A DNA stretch of 64,000 nucleotides from contig NZ_JAUQSZ010000009.1 of assembly GCF_030580995.1 (NCBI RefSeq), positions 1 through 64,000 of the forward strand, read 5' to 3'. The notes beneath the pieces are model-generated. The model did not search any database and was not told where the DNA came from. It saw only the letters and a program-made list of their open reading frames with translations. The translations under genes were made by a program, and so were the position numbers. Shown piece after piece: positions 10,474 to 20,165 of this stretch; positions within the stretch are counted from its first letter, which is position 1, and each line of letters begins with the position of its first letter. The stretch comes from Sphingomonas immobilis (GTDB lineage: Bacteria; Pseudomonadota; Alphaproteobacteria; Sphingomonadales; Sphingomonadaceae).

Positions 10474-11881
10474 CATGCCCGCCACGGCCGGGGGCCGCTC
10501 GATCGCCGTCGCGATCTTCGCGCTCGTCGCGGGCACGGTGCTGCTCGCGACGATCGGATTCTTCGCGATCACCTTCATCGGGCCACCGCCGCGCACCGCG
10601 CCCGCGCTGACGTGGCGGGTGGCGGAAGCGCTCAAGACCGGCACTCAGCCGCGCGGGCCGGCCTTTGGCTTCGGGCCGGGTTTCGATGCGGCGGGGAAGC
10701 CGGGGGGCCCCCCGCCGTATGCGCGCGCCCCACAGGGGCCGGGGATGCAGGGGCCGGGCCCTAATCCCTGGCGGCGCGCGACGGTGAATTTCGTCATCCT
10801 CAATGCCGCGCAGCCGCCCGCGCAGCCCAAGGGCTGGCACGCCGATCCGGCCCGGACGGCGCAGATCGCGAGCGTGCTGGGCGTGCCCGCCGACCGCGTG
10901 CGGCTGTGGACCGCCGAGGAGCGCCAGCCCTTCCCGGACGTGATCCTGGGCGCGTTCACCGCCGCCGCGCCAGTGGGCAGCGGGTGGCGGACGGTGAGCG
11001 TCGCTCCGGGACCGTGGCTGACCCAGTGGCATCTGGTGACGCTGGCGGCGATGCTCGGCATCCTCGCGCTGCTGGTGACGCCGGCGTGGCTAATCGCGCG
11101 CGCCATCTCGCGCCCCTTGCGCAGGCTGGCGGCGGCGGCGAGCGCGGCGCATGCCGGGGCCCCGCTGCCGGCGCTTCCCGCAAGCGGACCGCGCGAGGTG
11201 GTCGAGTTGACCGGCGCGGTCGCCTCGATGCACGCGCGTCTGGAGCGCCACGCGGCGGCGCGGACCGAGATGCTGGCGGCGATCGCGCACGATCTCGGCA
11301 CGCCGCTGTCGCGCCTCGCCTTCCGCGTCGAGAGCCTGCCCGCCGAAGCGCGCGACCGCGCCGCCGAGGATATCGCCGAGATGCGCGGCATGATCGGCGC
11401 GGTGTTAAGCCTCGCGCGTGACGAGGCGAAGGAGAAGGCGAGCGCGCGCGTCGATCTCGAAAGCCTGCTCGACGCGCTGGTCGAGGATGCCGCCGCAACC
11501 GGCGCGGAAGCCGCGCTGACGCCCGGCGCGCGCGCGATCGTGCGCGGCGACCCCGGCGCTTTGCGGCGGCTGTTCCAGAACCTGATCGACAATGCGCTGC
11601 GCTACGGCGGCGAGGCGCGCATCACCTGGTACGTGTCCGGGCGGCTGGTGACGGTGACGATCGACGATGCCGGGCCGGGCATCGACGCCGCGCTCGCCGA
11701 GCGCCTGTTCGAGCCGTTCGTGCGCGGCGACCCCTCGCGCAACCGCGAGACGGGCGGCAGCGGGCTCGGCCTGTCGATCGTGCGCTCGATCGCGGTGGCG
11801 CACGGCGGCAGCGTGAGCCTCGGCAATCGCACCGACGGGCCCGGCGCGCGCGCGACCGTCACGCTGCCGACGGTGAAATAA
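10466..11881 (+). CDS. membrane sensor histidine kinase
   Basis: A 471-residue kinase for the preceding regulator. A transmembrane helix (about residues 12-36) is followed by a periplasmic domain with a Gly/Pro-rich stretch (about 65-95), a second helix (about 190-213) and a HAMP linker. The HisKA box AAIAHDLGTPLSRLAF carries the phosphoacceptor His, and the ATPase domain has N box LFQNLIDNALRYGG, DDAGPG and GGSGLGLSIV. GTG at 10466 overlaps the regulator stop by eight bases; an ATG at 10475 is an alternative start. The arrangement resembles EnvZ-like kinases. Confidence 0.95.
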   Translation: MADMPATAGGRSIAVAIFALVAGTVLLATIGFFAITFIGPPPRTAPALTWRVAEALKTGTQPRGPAFGFGPGFDAAGKPGGPPPYARAPQGPGMQGPGPNPWRRATVNFVILNAAQPPAQPKGWHADPARTAQIASVLGVPADRVRLWTAEERQPFPDVILGAFTAAAPVGSGWRTVSVAPGPWLTQWHLVTLAAMLGILALLVTPAWLIARAISRPLRRLAAAASAAHAGAPLPALPASGPREVVELTGAVASMHARLERHAAARTEMLAAIAHDLGTPLSRLAFRVESLPAEARDRAAEDIAEMRGMIGAVLSLARDEAKEKASARVDLESLLDALVEDAAATGAEAALTPGARAIVRGDPGALRRLFQNLIDNALRYGGEARITWYVSGRLVTVTIDDAGPGIDAALAERLFEPFVRGDPSRNRETGGSGLGLSIVRSIAVAHGGSVSLGNRTDGPGARATVTLPTVK

Positions 11882-11964
11882 TCTGAAATAATCGCGCGAC
11901 ACGGCGAAATCCGCGCGCGCGGTTTCGCGGCCATAGCGGCCCTATCGATTTCGAGGGGACGTAT

Positions 11965-12861
11965 ATGACGCAGCACCACGGGCACAGTCTGGCCGAAGAC
12001 CTTCAGGTGATGGAGGCGATGATCGCGCGGCGGCGCGCGCTGAAATGGCTGGCGGGCGCGGGCACCGCCGGCATCATCGCCGGGTGCAGCGGCGGCGGAT
12101 CGAGCTCCGGCACGACCGTCGTCAGCACCGGCGCCACCGCCACGCCGACGCCGACTGCATCCGCGACGGCGACGCCAACGCCGACCACGACCGCCACCAG
12201 CGGCTCCTGCATCGCCGACCCGACCGAGACCGCCGGGCCCTATCCCGGCGACGGCACCAACACCGCGAGCGGATCGACCTCCAACGTGCTGACCGTATCG
12301 GGCATCGTGCGCAGCGATATCCGCGCGAGCTTCATCAGCTCGACCAACACGGCGGCAGGCGTGAAGGTGGTCATCACGCTGACCTTGGTGAACGTGAACT
12401 CGGCCTGCGCGCCCCTGTCGGGCTATGCGATCTACCTCTGGCATTGCAACGCGGCGGGCAATTACTCGCTCTATACGGCGGCGGCGGAAAGCTATCTGCG
12501 CGGGGTGCAGGTGACCGATGCGAACGGGCAGGTGACGTTCACGACGATCTTCCCCGGCTGCTACGACGGGCGCTATCCGCACATGCATTTCGAGGTGTTC
12601 TCGTCGCTGTCGAACGCGACGAGCGGGCGCTATTCGGTGCTGACCTCGCAGCTCGCGATGCCGGCGGCGGCGTGCAATGCGGTCTATGCCGACACCACGA
12701 CCTATGCGGGCAGCGCGACGCGCTACGCGAGCGTATCGACCGGCAGCGACGGCGTGTTCGGCGACAATACGAGCGCGCAGATCGCGGCGATGACGCCTGC
12801 CTTCACCGGTAGCGCGAGCGCGGGCTATACGGCGGCGGCGACCATAGGCATCGCGAGATGA
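11965..12861 (+). CDS. Tat-exported intradiol-dioxygenase-like lipoprotein
   Basis: A 298-residue protein. The N-terminus contains RRRALKWLAGAGTAGIIAGC, a twin-arginine motif with a lipobox, then a Thr/Ala/Pro-rich linker (about 50-90). The rest matches intradiol ring-cleavage dioxygenases: DPTETAGPYPGD, YLWHCNAAGNYSLY, YLRGVQVTDANGQVTF, FPGCYDGRYPHMHFEV. Two Tyr and two His candidates for the non-haem Fe(III) site are present. Family enzymes open catechol rings. Here the canonical WxxDxxG Asp is Asn and the protein is outside the cytoplasm, so the substrate is uncertain. It is a single gene after the two-component system. Confidence 0.85.
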   Translation: MTQHHGHSLAEDLQVMEAMIARRRALKWLAGAGTAGIIAGCSGGGSSSGTTVVSTGATATPTPTASATATPTPTTTATSGSCIADPTETAGPYPGDGTNTASGSTSNVLTVSGIVRSDIRASFISSTNTAAGVKVVITLTLVNVNSACAPLSGYAIYLWHCNAAGNYSLYTAAAESYLRGVQVTDANGQVTFTTIFPGCYDGRYPHMHFEVFSSLSNATSGRYSVLTSQLAMPAAACNAVYADTTTYAGSATRYASVSTGSDGVFGDNTSAQIAAMTPAFTGSASAGYTAAATIGIAR

Positions 12862-12863
12862 CC

Positions 12864-12893
12864 TAAATCCTCCCACTGGCGGGGGAGGATTTA
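12864..12893. terminator. bidirectional terminator-like hairpin
   Basis: TAAATCCTCCC and GGGAGGATTTA form an eleven-base-pair stem around an eight-base loop, with A/T-rich edges on both sides. It lies exactly between the convergent ends of the intradiol-dioxygenase-like gene and the TRIC channel gene. Confidence 0.75.
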
Positions 12894-12897
12894 AGGT

Positions 12898-13542
12898 TTA
12901 CCGCTCGCCGCGATACGGCAGCGCGATGCCCCAGCGGATCGCCGCCGCGCGGAGAGCGAAGCCGGTGACCGCCGCGATCCCGGCGGCCACGGTCTGCGGA
13001 ACGCCGCCGGTGACGAGCGCGACGAACAGCCCGGCGGCGACGCCCGCGACCGTCACGTAGAGCTCGGCGCGCAGCAGGATCGACGGCTGCCCGGCCAGCA
13101 CATCGCGGATGATGCCGCCGACGCAGGCGGTGATGACGCCCATCAGCGCGGCGGGCACGGCGGGGATCTCGAAATCGAGCGCCTTGGCCGCGCCGAACAC
13201 CGCGTAGGCCGCCAGCCCGACCGCATCGAGCCACGCCAGCGCGCTCCCCTGCCACCAGCGCCCCGGCGTCACCCACACCAGCACCGCCATCACCAGACAG
13301 ACGAGCGCCACGTAGGGATCATGCATCCAGAACACCGGCGCACCGATCAGCAGATCGCGCACGGAGCCACCGCCGACACCCGTCACCAGCGCGAAGAAGG
13401 CGGCGGTGACGACGTCGCCCCGGCGCGTGGCGGCGAGCGCCCCGGTGATCGCGAAGATCGCGATGCCGAGCAGATCGAGCCACGGCAGGATCGAGCCGAA
13501 CTGCCAGTGGAGGAGGTGGGGGAGATGCGGGAGGTGCGGCAT
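12898..13542 (-). CDS. TRIC-family cation channel (UPF0126)
   Basis: A 214-residue integral membrane protein with six to seven predicted helices and an internal duplication. Each half carries the glycine-rich motif of the family: VGGGSVRDLLIG in the first half and VGGIIRDVLAG in the second. This is the YadS/YicG/UPF0126 family, whose members are prokaryotic trimeric intracellular cation channels. The N-terminus contains a short PHLPHLPHLLH repeat, which could be an over-long start. It is a single gene ending against a bidirectional hairpin. Confidence 0.9.
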   Translation of the reverse strand: MPHLPHLPHLLHWQFGSILPWLDLLGIAIFAITGALAATRRGDVVTAAFFALVTGVGGGSVRDLLIGAPVFWMHDPYVALVCLVMAVLVWVTPGRWWQGSALAWLDAVGLAAYAVFGAAKALDFEIPAVPAALMGVITACVGGIIRDVLAGQPSILLRAELYVTVAGVAAGLFVALVTGGVPQTVAAGIAAVTGFALRAAAIRWGIALPYRGER

Positions 13543-13597
13543 GGGGCTGGGTTTAGCGGAATGGGGGCGGTGTGTCTGGTGTCGGGTGGGACGCCCC

Positions 13598-13864
13598 CTA
13601 ATTCGGCATTTCCGGCAATGCGATCTTTTGAAGCTTCCGTTTCATTTCCCACGCTTCTTCCACGGCAAGTTTTCGTGGGACAGAAAAGAGGAGGCTTGTA
13701 GACCGTGGATAAGAGCCATCTATCAAAGAAATGCCCCAAATACCGTCGTTTTCCTCGTCTACCGCGACGCAGAGGCACGGATGATAAAACACATCCTCGT
13801 ATAAATCGCCCGGAACAAAGCTCGCGGCGGACGGGGATGCGGGCAGTTCGGGAGTATCAGCCAT
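13598..13864 (-). CDS. small hypothetical protein
   Basis: An 88-residue acidic soluble protein, not recognised. The ATG at 13864 (MADTPELP) is preferred; twelve more codons are open upstream. Readable segments include PGDLYEDVFYHPCLCVAVDEENDGIWGISLIDGS, suggesting a small beta-rich fold, followed by a charged helix EEAWEMKRKLQ. Composition is a little less GC-rich than its neighbours. No partner gene is adjacent, and a palindromic repeat follows upstream (13929-14038). Confidence 0.6.
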   Translation of the reverse strand: MADTPELPASPSAASFVPGDLYEDVFYHPCLCVAVDEENDGIWGISLIDGSYPRSTSLLFSVPRKLAVEEAWEMKRKLQKIALPEMPN

Positions 13865-13928
13865 GCCGCTTGAGTAAGCAGAAAGTCGCCCTTTCGCCAC
13901 TAGGCGACATCCGCCATCCCTATCGCAA

Positions 13929-14038
13929 CCGTCACCCCGGCCTTGTGCCGGGGTCCATCGGGCGGCAGGCGATCCGCCTGAGCCTCTTGCCGTAGCGCTC
14001 GCGGAACCTTGGACCCCGGCACGAGGCCGGGGTGACGG
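13929..14038. repeat. palindromic repeat, CCCCGGCC-type
   Basis: Two inverted arms of about 29 bases (13929-13957 and 14010-14038) share the text CGTCACCCCGGCC...GCCGGGGTCCA. They enclose a core of about 50 bases. Each arm is itself a small hairpin. The element lies between two small genes and belongs to the general class of mobile palindromic elements seen elsewhere in this window. Confidence 0.8.
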
Positions 14039-14046
14039 GAGGAGTG

Positions 14047-14250
14047 TTAGTGGCGCGCCGCATAAGCGAGGACGGCGCGCACGTCGTCCTCAGTAACGTA
14101 GGGAAAGTCGGCGGCGATCTCGCCCGGGGTCGCACCGCCGGCGAGCATTTCCAGCACATCCGTCACGCGCACGCGCGTACCGACGACGGTCGCGCGTCCG
14201 CCGCAGATGCCGGGATCGATGGCGATGCGAGGGAAGCCTGTGAGTTGCAT
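14047..14250 (-). CDS. DUF433 domain protein, antitoxin-like
   Basis: A 67-residue protein covering a complete DUF433 domain: PRIAIDPGICGGRATVVGTRVRVTDVLEML, then GEIAADFPYVTEDDVRAVLAYAARH. DUF433 proteins carry a winged-helix-like fold and often act as antitoxins for PIN-like (DUF5615) toxins. The ATG at 14250 matches the family start. No toxin gene is next to it: downstream is a palindromic repeat and an unrelated small gene. It may be an orphan, or the partner may have been lost. Confidence 0.85.
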   Translation of the reverse strand: MQLTGFPRIAIDPGICGGRATVVGTRVRVTDVLEMLAGGATPGEIAADFPYVTEDDVRAVLAYAARH

Positions 14251-14376
14251 CGTGGAAGAATGTCGCAACTCGGAGATTTTCGCAATGTGTAGCCGCCAGC
14301 CGCGGGCAAAGCCCGCCCCGTCGGACAGCGCTCCCGCGCCGCCGGCCGGGCAAGCCTGCGCGGCTCGCCGCGCATA

Positions 14377-14401
14377 CACATTTAGCCGCAGGCTAAATGT
14401 G
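14377..14401. terminator. perfect palindrome at the 3' end of lpdA
   Basis: CACATTTAGCC and GGCTAAATGTG flank GCA, giving an eleven-base-pair stem that includes the lpdA stop codon. The stem sits at the end of the suc-lpdA gene block, so it probably forms the 3' end of that transcript. The upstream 14285-14375 bases contain GC-rich repeat text like that near 700-800. Confidence 0.55.
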
Positions 14402-15784
14402 TATCGGCTTGCCTCTTACGCCCATAGCCGCCTCTTTAATCGCCTCGCTGTGCGTCGGGTGGGCGTGGCAGGTGTAGGCGATGTCCTCGCTCGTCGCGCC
14501 GAATTCCATTGCCTGCGCGGCCTGGGCGATCATCGTACCGGCGACGCTGGCGATCACCCACACGCCGAGCACGCGGTCGCTCTTGGCGTCGGCGATCACC
14601 TTCACGAAGCCGTCAGGCTCGTGATTGGTCTTGGCGCGCGAATTGGCGAGCATCGGGAACTTGCCGACCTTGATCTCGCCCTTCTCCTTCGCCGCCTCTT
14701 CGGTGAGGCCGACACCGGCGATCTCGGGCCAAGTGTAGACGACCGACGGGATGACGTCGTGGTTCACGATGCCCGTCTGCCCGGCGATGTTCTCGGCGAC
14801 CGCGATGCCCTCGTCCTCGGCCTTGTGCGCGAGCATCGGGCCGGGGACGACGTCGCCGATCGCCCAGATGTTCGGCACGCTGGTCTTGAAGTCGTGATCG
14901 ATCTCGATCTGGCCGCGCGCGTTCGGCGCGATGCCGACCTTGTCGAGGCCGAGGCCATCGGTGTTGGGACGGCGGCCGATCGACACGAGCACGGCATCCG
15001 CCTCGATCGTCTCGGCCGAACCACCGGCGGCGGGCTCGACGGTGAGCGTCGCCTTGTCGCCCTTGACGATGACGCCCGTCACCTTGGTCGAGAGCTTGAA
15101 CTCGATGCCCTGCTTCTTGAAGATCTTGTTGGCTTCCTTGCGGACGTCGCCGTCGAAGCCCGGCAGGATCTGGTCGAGGAATTCGACGCACGTCACCTTC
15201 GCGCCGAGGCGGCGCCAGACCGAGCCGAGCTCGAGCCCGATCACGCCGCCGCCGATCACGACGAGATGCGCGGGCACCTTCGCCAGTTCGAGCGCGCCAG
15301 TCGAATCGACGACGACCTTCTGGTCGATCGTCACGCCCGGCAGCGGCGTGACCGACGAGCCGGTGGCGATGACGATATCCTTGGCGGTGTAGCTCTTGTC
15401 GCCGACCGCGACGGTGTTCTTGTCGACGAAGGAGCCGGTGCCCTTGAGCCACTCGATCTTGTTCTTCTTGAACAGGAAGGCGATGCCGCCGGTGAGCTGC
15501 TTGACCGCGTCGAGCCGCTGGCCGTGCATCGTCGGCAGATCGAGCTCGGGCGTGACCTTGATGCCCATCTTCGCCATCGCGCCATTGGCGGCGGCGTCGA
15601 AATATTCCGACGCGTGCAGCATCGCTTTCGACGGTATGCAGCCGACGTTGAGGCAGGTGCCGCCGAGCGTCTCGCGGCTTTCGACGCAGGCGGTGCGAAG
15701 CCCGAGCTGCGCGGCGCGGATCGCGGCCACGTACCCGCCGGGGCCGGAGCCGATCACGATAACGTCGAAGTCGTAGTCTGCCAT
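14393..15784 (-). CDS. lpdA: dihydrolipoyl dehydrogenase (E3)
   Basis: A 463-residue flavoprotein that reoxidises dihydrolipoamide with NAD+ in 2-oxo acid dehydrogenase complexes. Visible motifs are the FAD-binding GSGPGGYVAAIRAAQLG, the redox disulfide GGTCLNVGCIPSKAML, the NAD-binding GGGVIGLELGSVW, AIGDVVPGPMLAHKAEDEG, and the catalytic His-Glu pair in HAHPTHSEA near the C-terminus. Its place directly behind sucA and sucB indicates service to the 2-oxoglutarate dehydrogenase complex. Length is normal. An inverted repeat separates it from sucB. Confidence 0.97.
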   Translation of the reverse strand: MADYDFDVIVIGSGPGGYVAAIRAAQLGLRTACVESRETLGGTCLNVGCIPSKAMLHASEYFDAAANGAMAKMGIKVTPELDLPTMHGQRLDAVKQLTGGIAFLFKKNKIEWLKGTGSFVDKNTVAVGDKSYTAKDIVIATGSSVTPLPGVTIDQKVVVDSTGALELAKVPAHLVVIGGGVIGLELGSVWRRLGAKVTCVEFLDQILPGFDGDVRKEANKIFKKQGIEFKLSTKVTGVIVKGDKATLTVEPAAGGSAETIEADAVLVSIGRRPNTDGLGLDKVGIAPNARGQIEIDHDFKTSVPNIWAIGDVVPGPMLAHKAEDEGIAVAENIAGQTGIVNHDVIPSVVYTWPEIAGVGLTEEAAKEKGEIKVGKFPMLANSRAKTNHEPDGFVKVIADAKSDRVLGVWVIASVAGTMIAQAAQAMEFGATSEDIAYTCHAHPTHSEAIKEAAMGVRGKPIHI

Positions 15785-15800
15785 TTTCTAGCGCCTCGTT

Positions 15801-15850
15801 AGCTCCCGCGAAGGCGGGAACCCAGTCTGGGTCCCCGCCTTCGTGGGGAC
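15801..15850. repeat. palindromic repeat between sucB and lpdA
   Basis: Inverted arms built on TCCCGCGAAGGCGGGAACCCAG and its near-complement CTGGGTCCCCGCCTTCGTGG meet at a short centre. The element fills most of the 81-base gap between sucB and lpdA. It could form a stable mRNA hairpin affecting the ratio of the two products. Confidence 0.75.
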
Positions 15851-15865
15851 ACAAGGGATATGTGG

Positions 15866-17074
<1,209 letters not shown>

Positions 17075-17092
17075 GATCTCGCTTTCTTAAAG

Positions 17093-20056
17093 TCAGGCGT
17101 TGGCCCGGCCGGGCTTCGGGGCCTTGGTGTCGCGGGTGCGGCGGATTTCCTCACGGACGCTGTGGCCGAGCGCGTCGGCGATCAGCGCGCCCTGTTCCGC
17201 CTGGTGGCGCTTCATCAGGCCGGTGGCGGGCGATGCGGCGGCGGCACGGCCGGCGTATTTGGCGCGCGCCACCTTGCTGCCGGCGGCGGTCAGGCTTTCC
17301 TCGATGAAGGGCTCGACGAACGACCAGTAACCGTTGTTCTTCGGCTCTTCCTGCGCCCACACGACCGTTTCCAGGTTCGTCAGCTTCTCCAGCCGCGCGG
17401 TGAGCGGCTCGCCGGGGAAGGGATAGAGCTGCTCGATGCGGACGATCGCGGTGTTCTTGTCGCCGTGCGCGTCGCGCGCCTCGATCAGATCGTACGCAAC
17501 CTTGCCGGTGCAGAGCACGAGGCGCTTCACGTCTTTGTCGGCCGGAGCCGACGGATCGGAGAGGATGCGCATGAAGTGGCTGTCGCCCTGGAAATCCTTG
17601 GCGCTCGACACCGCGAGCTTGTGGCGCAGCAGCGACTTGGGCGTGAAGATGATCAGCGGCTTGCGGAAGCTGCGGTGCATCTGACGGCGCAGCAGGTGGA
17701 AGAAGTTCGCCGGAGTCGTGCAATTGGCGACCTGCATATTGTCCTGCGCGCAGAGCTGCAGGAAGCGCTCGGGACGCGCCGAGCTATGCTCCGGCCCCTG
17801 CCCTTCGTAGCCGTGCGGCAGCATCATCACGAGACCGTTGGCGCGCAGCCACTTGGCCTCTCCGCTTGCGATGAACTGGTCGATCATGATCTGCGCGCCG
17901 TTCATGAAGTCGCCGAACTGCGCCTCCCACAGCACGAGCGTCTTGGGATCGGCGAGCGCATAGCCGTATTCGAAGCCGAGCACGCCGTATTCGCTGAGCG
18001 GCGAGTCGAGCACTTCGAAATTGCCATGCTCGATCGTAGAGAGCGGGCGGTATTTGTGTTCGTCGGTCTGGTCGATCCATACCGCATGACGCTGCGAGAA
18101 AGTGCCGCGGCCCGAGTCCTGACCGGACAGGCGCACGCCATAGCCTTCCGACAGCAGCGAGCCGAACGCCAGCGCCTCGCCGGTCGCCCAGTCGAAATTG
18201 GCGCCCGACTTGAACATCTCGCGCTTGGCATCGAGCACACGGCCGAGCGTCTTGTGGATCGTCAGCCCTTCCGGGATCGTCGTCAGCGTGCGGCCGAGCG
18301 AATCGAACAGCTTCTTGTCGATGCCGGTCTCGACGCTGCGGCGCGCGGTCTCGGCGTCGGCGGGGGCATGGAGGCCCGACCAGCGGCCGGCGAACCAGTC
18401 GGCGCGGTTGGGCTTGTAGCTCGCGCCCGCTTCGAACTCGCCTTCGAGCAGCGTGGTGAACTGCGTGACATTGTCGTCGATCCAGGCCTGATCGACCACC
18501 TTCTGCTCGATCAGGCGCGCCCCGTAGACCTCGCTGACCGGCGGATGCTGGCGGATCCGCTGGTACATCAGCGGCTGGGTGAAGCCCGGCTCGTCGCCCT
18601 CGTTATGGCCGAAGCGGCGATAGCACCACATATCGATCACGACGTCGCGGTGGAAGCGCTGGCGGAACTCGATCGCCATCTTGCAGGCGAAGGTGACGGC
18701 CTCGGGATCGTCGCCGTTGACGTGGAAGATCGGCGCCTGAACGCCCTTGGCGACATCCGACGGATAGGGCGAGGAGCGCGCGAATTGCGGGCTCGTCGTG
18801 AAGCCGATCTGGTTGTTGATGATGAAGTGCAGGCAGCCGCCGGTATTGTAGCCGCGGATGCCCGAGAAGCCGAGGCATTCCCACACGATGCCCTGCCCCG
18901 CGAACGCGGCGTCGCCGTGGATCAGCACGGGCAGCGAGGCGGCATGTTCGGTAAGATCGCCCGCGATCGTCTGGATCGCGCGGACCTTGCCGAGCACGAC
19001 CGGATCCTCCGCCTCGAGATGCGAAGGATTGGCGACCAGCGACATATGGACGTTGATCCCGTCGAACTCGCGGTCGGTCGAGGTGCCGAGATGGTATTTG
19101 ACGTCGCCCGAACCCGCGACGTCATCGGGATTGTCCGAACCGCCACCGAATTCGTGGAAGATGATGCGGTAGGGCTTCGCCATCACGTTGGTGAGGACGT
19201 TGAGGCGGCCGCGATGCGCCATGCCGAACACGATCTCGCGCACGCCCAGCGCACCGCCGTATTTGATGACGCTTTCGAGCGCGGGGATCATCGATTCGCC
19301 GCCGTCGAGACCGAAGCGCTTGGTGCCGACGAACTTCTTGCCGCAGAATTTCTCCCACTGCTCGGCCTCGATCACCTTGTTGAGGATCGCCTTCTTGCCG
19401 AGCGGGCTGAAGTCGATCGCCTTGTCCTTGCCCTCCATGCGGTCCTGCAGGAAGCGGCGCTCCTCGACATCGGCGATGTGCATATATTCGAGGCCGACAT
19501 TGCCGCAGTAGTTCGCGCGCAGGATCGCCACGACCTCTTGCACGCTCGCCCATTGCAGGCCGAGCGTACCGCCGAGATAGACCGGACGGTCGAGATCCGC
19601 GCCGGAGAAACCGTGATATTCGGGCGTGAGATCCGCCGGCAGATCGCGCTTCATCAGACCGAGCGGATCGATCGACGCGGCGAGGTGGCCGCGCACCCGG
19701 TAGGTGCGAATCAAGAGCTGCATGCGGATCGCGTCGGCGGCGGCGCGCGTGACGTCGACCTGCGGCGCGGCCTCGGCGGGGACGGGCGCAGGCTTCGCGC
19801 CGCCCTTTGCGGGCTTGGGCGCGGGCTCCATCTGCGTGGGATCAAGCGCGGCGGTCAGATCATCGGTCGAGGTCAGCGGCCAGCTGGCCTGTTCCCAGCT
19901 GGGGCCCTGCGGCGCACTGTCGAGGCCTTCGAACAGGCCGCGCCACGCCGGCTCGACGCTGTCGGGCGAGGTCTTGTAGCGCGCGTAGAGCGACTCGATG
20001 AAAGCGGGGCTGACCCCACTGGCGATATCGCCGAAATCCTGGCCTTCGAAGCCCAT
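17093..20056 (-). CDS. sucA: 2-oxoglutarate dehydrogenase E1
   Basis: A 987-residue thiamine-diphosphate enzyme that decarboxylates 2-oxoglutarate and succinylates the lipoyl arm of SucB. Family markers include the N-terminal SGVSPAFIESLYARYK region, GMAHRGRLNVLTNVM, HGDAAFAGQG, the ThDP-binding GDDPEAV segment, RRFGHNEGDEPGFTQP, and the C-terminal transketolase-like part (ESLLSEGYGVR-type region, LPHGYEGQGPEHSSAR). It is slightly longer than typical (about 930-960) because of an Ala/Pro/Lys-rich insert at about residues 75-100. It lies between sucD and sucB. Confidence 0.97.
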   Translation of the reverse strand: MGFEGQDFGDIASGVSPAFIESLYARYKTSPDSVEPAWRGLFEGLDSAPQGPSWEQASWPLTSTDDLTAALDPTQMEPAPKPAKGGAKPAPVPAEAAPQVDVTRAAADAIRMQLLIRTYRVRGHLAASIDPLGLMKRDLPADLTPEYHGFSGADLDRPVYLGGTLGLQWASVQEVVAILRANYCGNVGLEYMHIADVEERRFLQDRMEGKDKAIDFSPLGKKAILNKVIEAEQWEKFCGKKFVGTKRFGLDGGESMIPALESVIKYGGALGVREIVFGMAHRGRLNVLTNVMAKPYRIIFHEFGGGSDNPDDVAGSGDVKYHLGTSTDREFDGINVHMSLVANPSHLEAEDPVVLGKVRAIQTIAGDLTEHAASLPVLIHGDAAFAGQGIVWECLGFSGIRGYNTGGCLHFIINNQIGFTTSPQFARSSPYPSDVAKGVQAPIFHVNGDDPEAVTFACKMAIEFRQRFHRDVVIDMWCYRRFGHNEGDEPGFTQPLMYQRIRQHPPVSEVYGARLIEQKVVDQAWIDDNVTQFTTLLEGEFEAGASYKPNRADWFAGRWSGLHAPADAETARRSVETGIDKKLFDSLGRTLTTIPEGLTIHKTLGRVLDAKREMFKSGANFDWATGEALAFGSLLSEGYGVRLSGQDSGRGTFSQRHAVWIDQTDEHKYRPLSTIEHGNFEVLDSPLSEYGVLGFEYGYALADPKTLVLWEAQFGDFMNGAQIMIDQFIASGEAKWLRANGLVMMLPHGYEGQGPEHSSARPERFLQLCAQDNMQVANCTTPANFFHLLRRQMHRSFRKPLIIFTPKSLLRHKLAVSSAKDFQGDSHFMRILSDPSAPADKDVKRLVLCTGKVAYDLIEARDAHGDKNTAIVRIEQLYPFPGEPLTARLEKLTNLETVVWAQEEPKNNGYWSFVEPFIEESLTAAGSKVARAKYAGRAAAASPATGLMKRHQAEQGALIADALGHSVREEIRRTRDTKAPKPGRANA

Positions 20057-20068
20057 CGGACTGTCCTT

Positions 20069-20161
20069 CGTCGCCCCGGCGGAGGCCGGGGCCGTTGCGT
20101 GTGGCTCGAAACGCCTGCCACGCTCCCCAACGCAGCGGCCCCGGCCTCCGCCGGGGCGACG
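20069..20161. repeat. perfect palindromic repeat between sucD and sucA
   Basis: Perfect inverted arms of 26 bases (20069-20094 and 20136-20161) built on CGTCGCCCCGGCGGAGGCCG flank a 41-base core that has some pairing of its own. The element occupies nearly the entire 109-base sucD-sucA gap. Confidence 0.85.
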
Positions 20162-20165
20162 TCAA

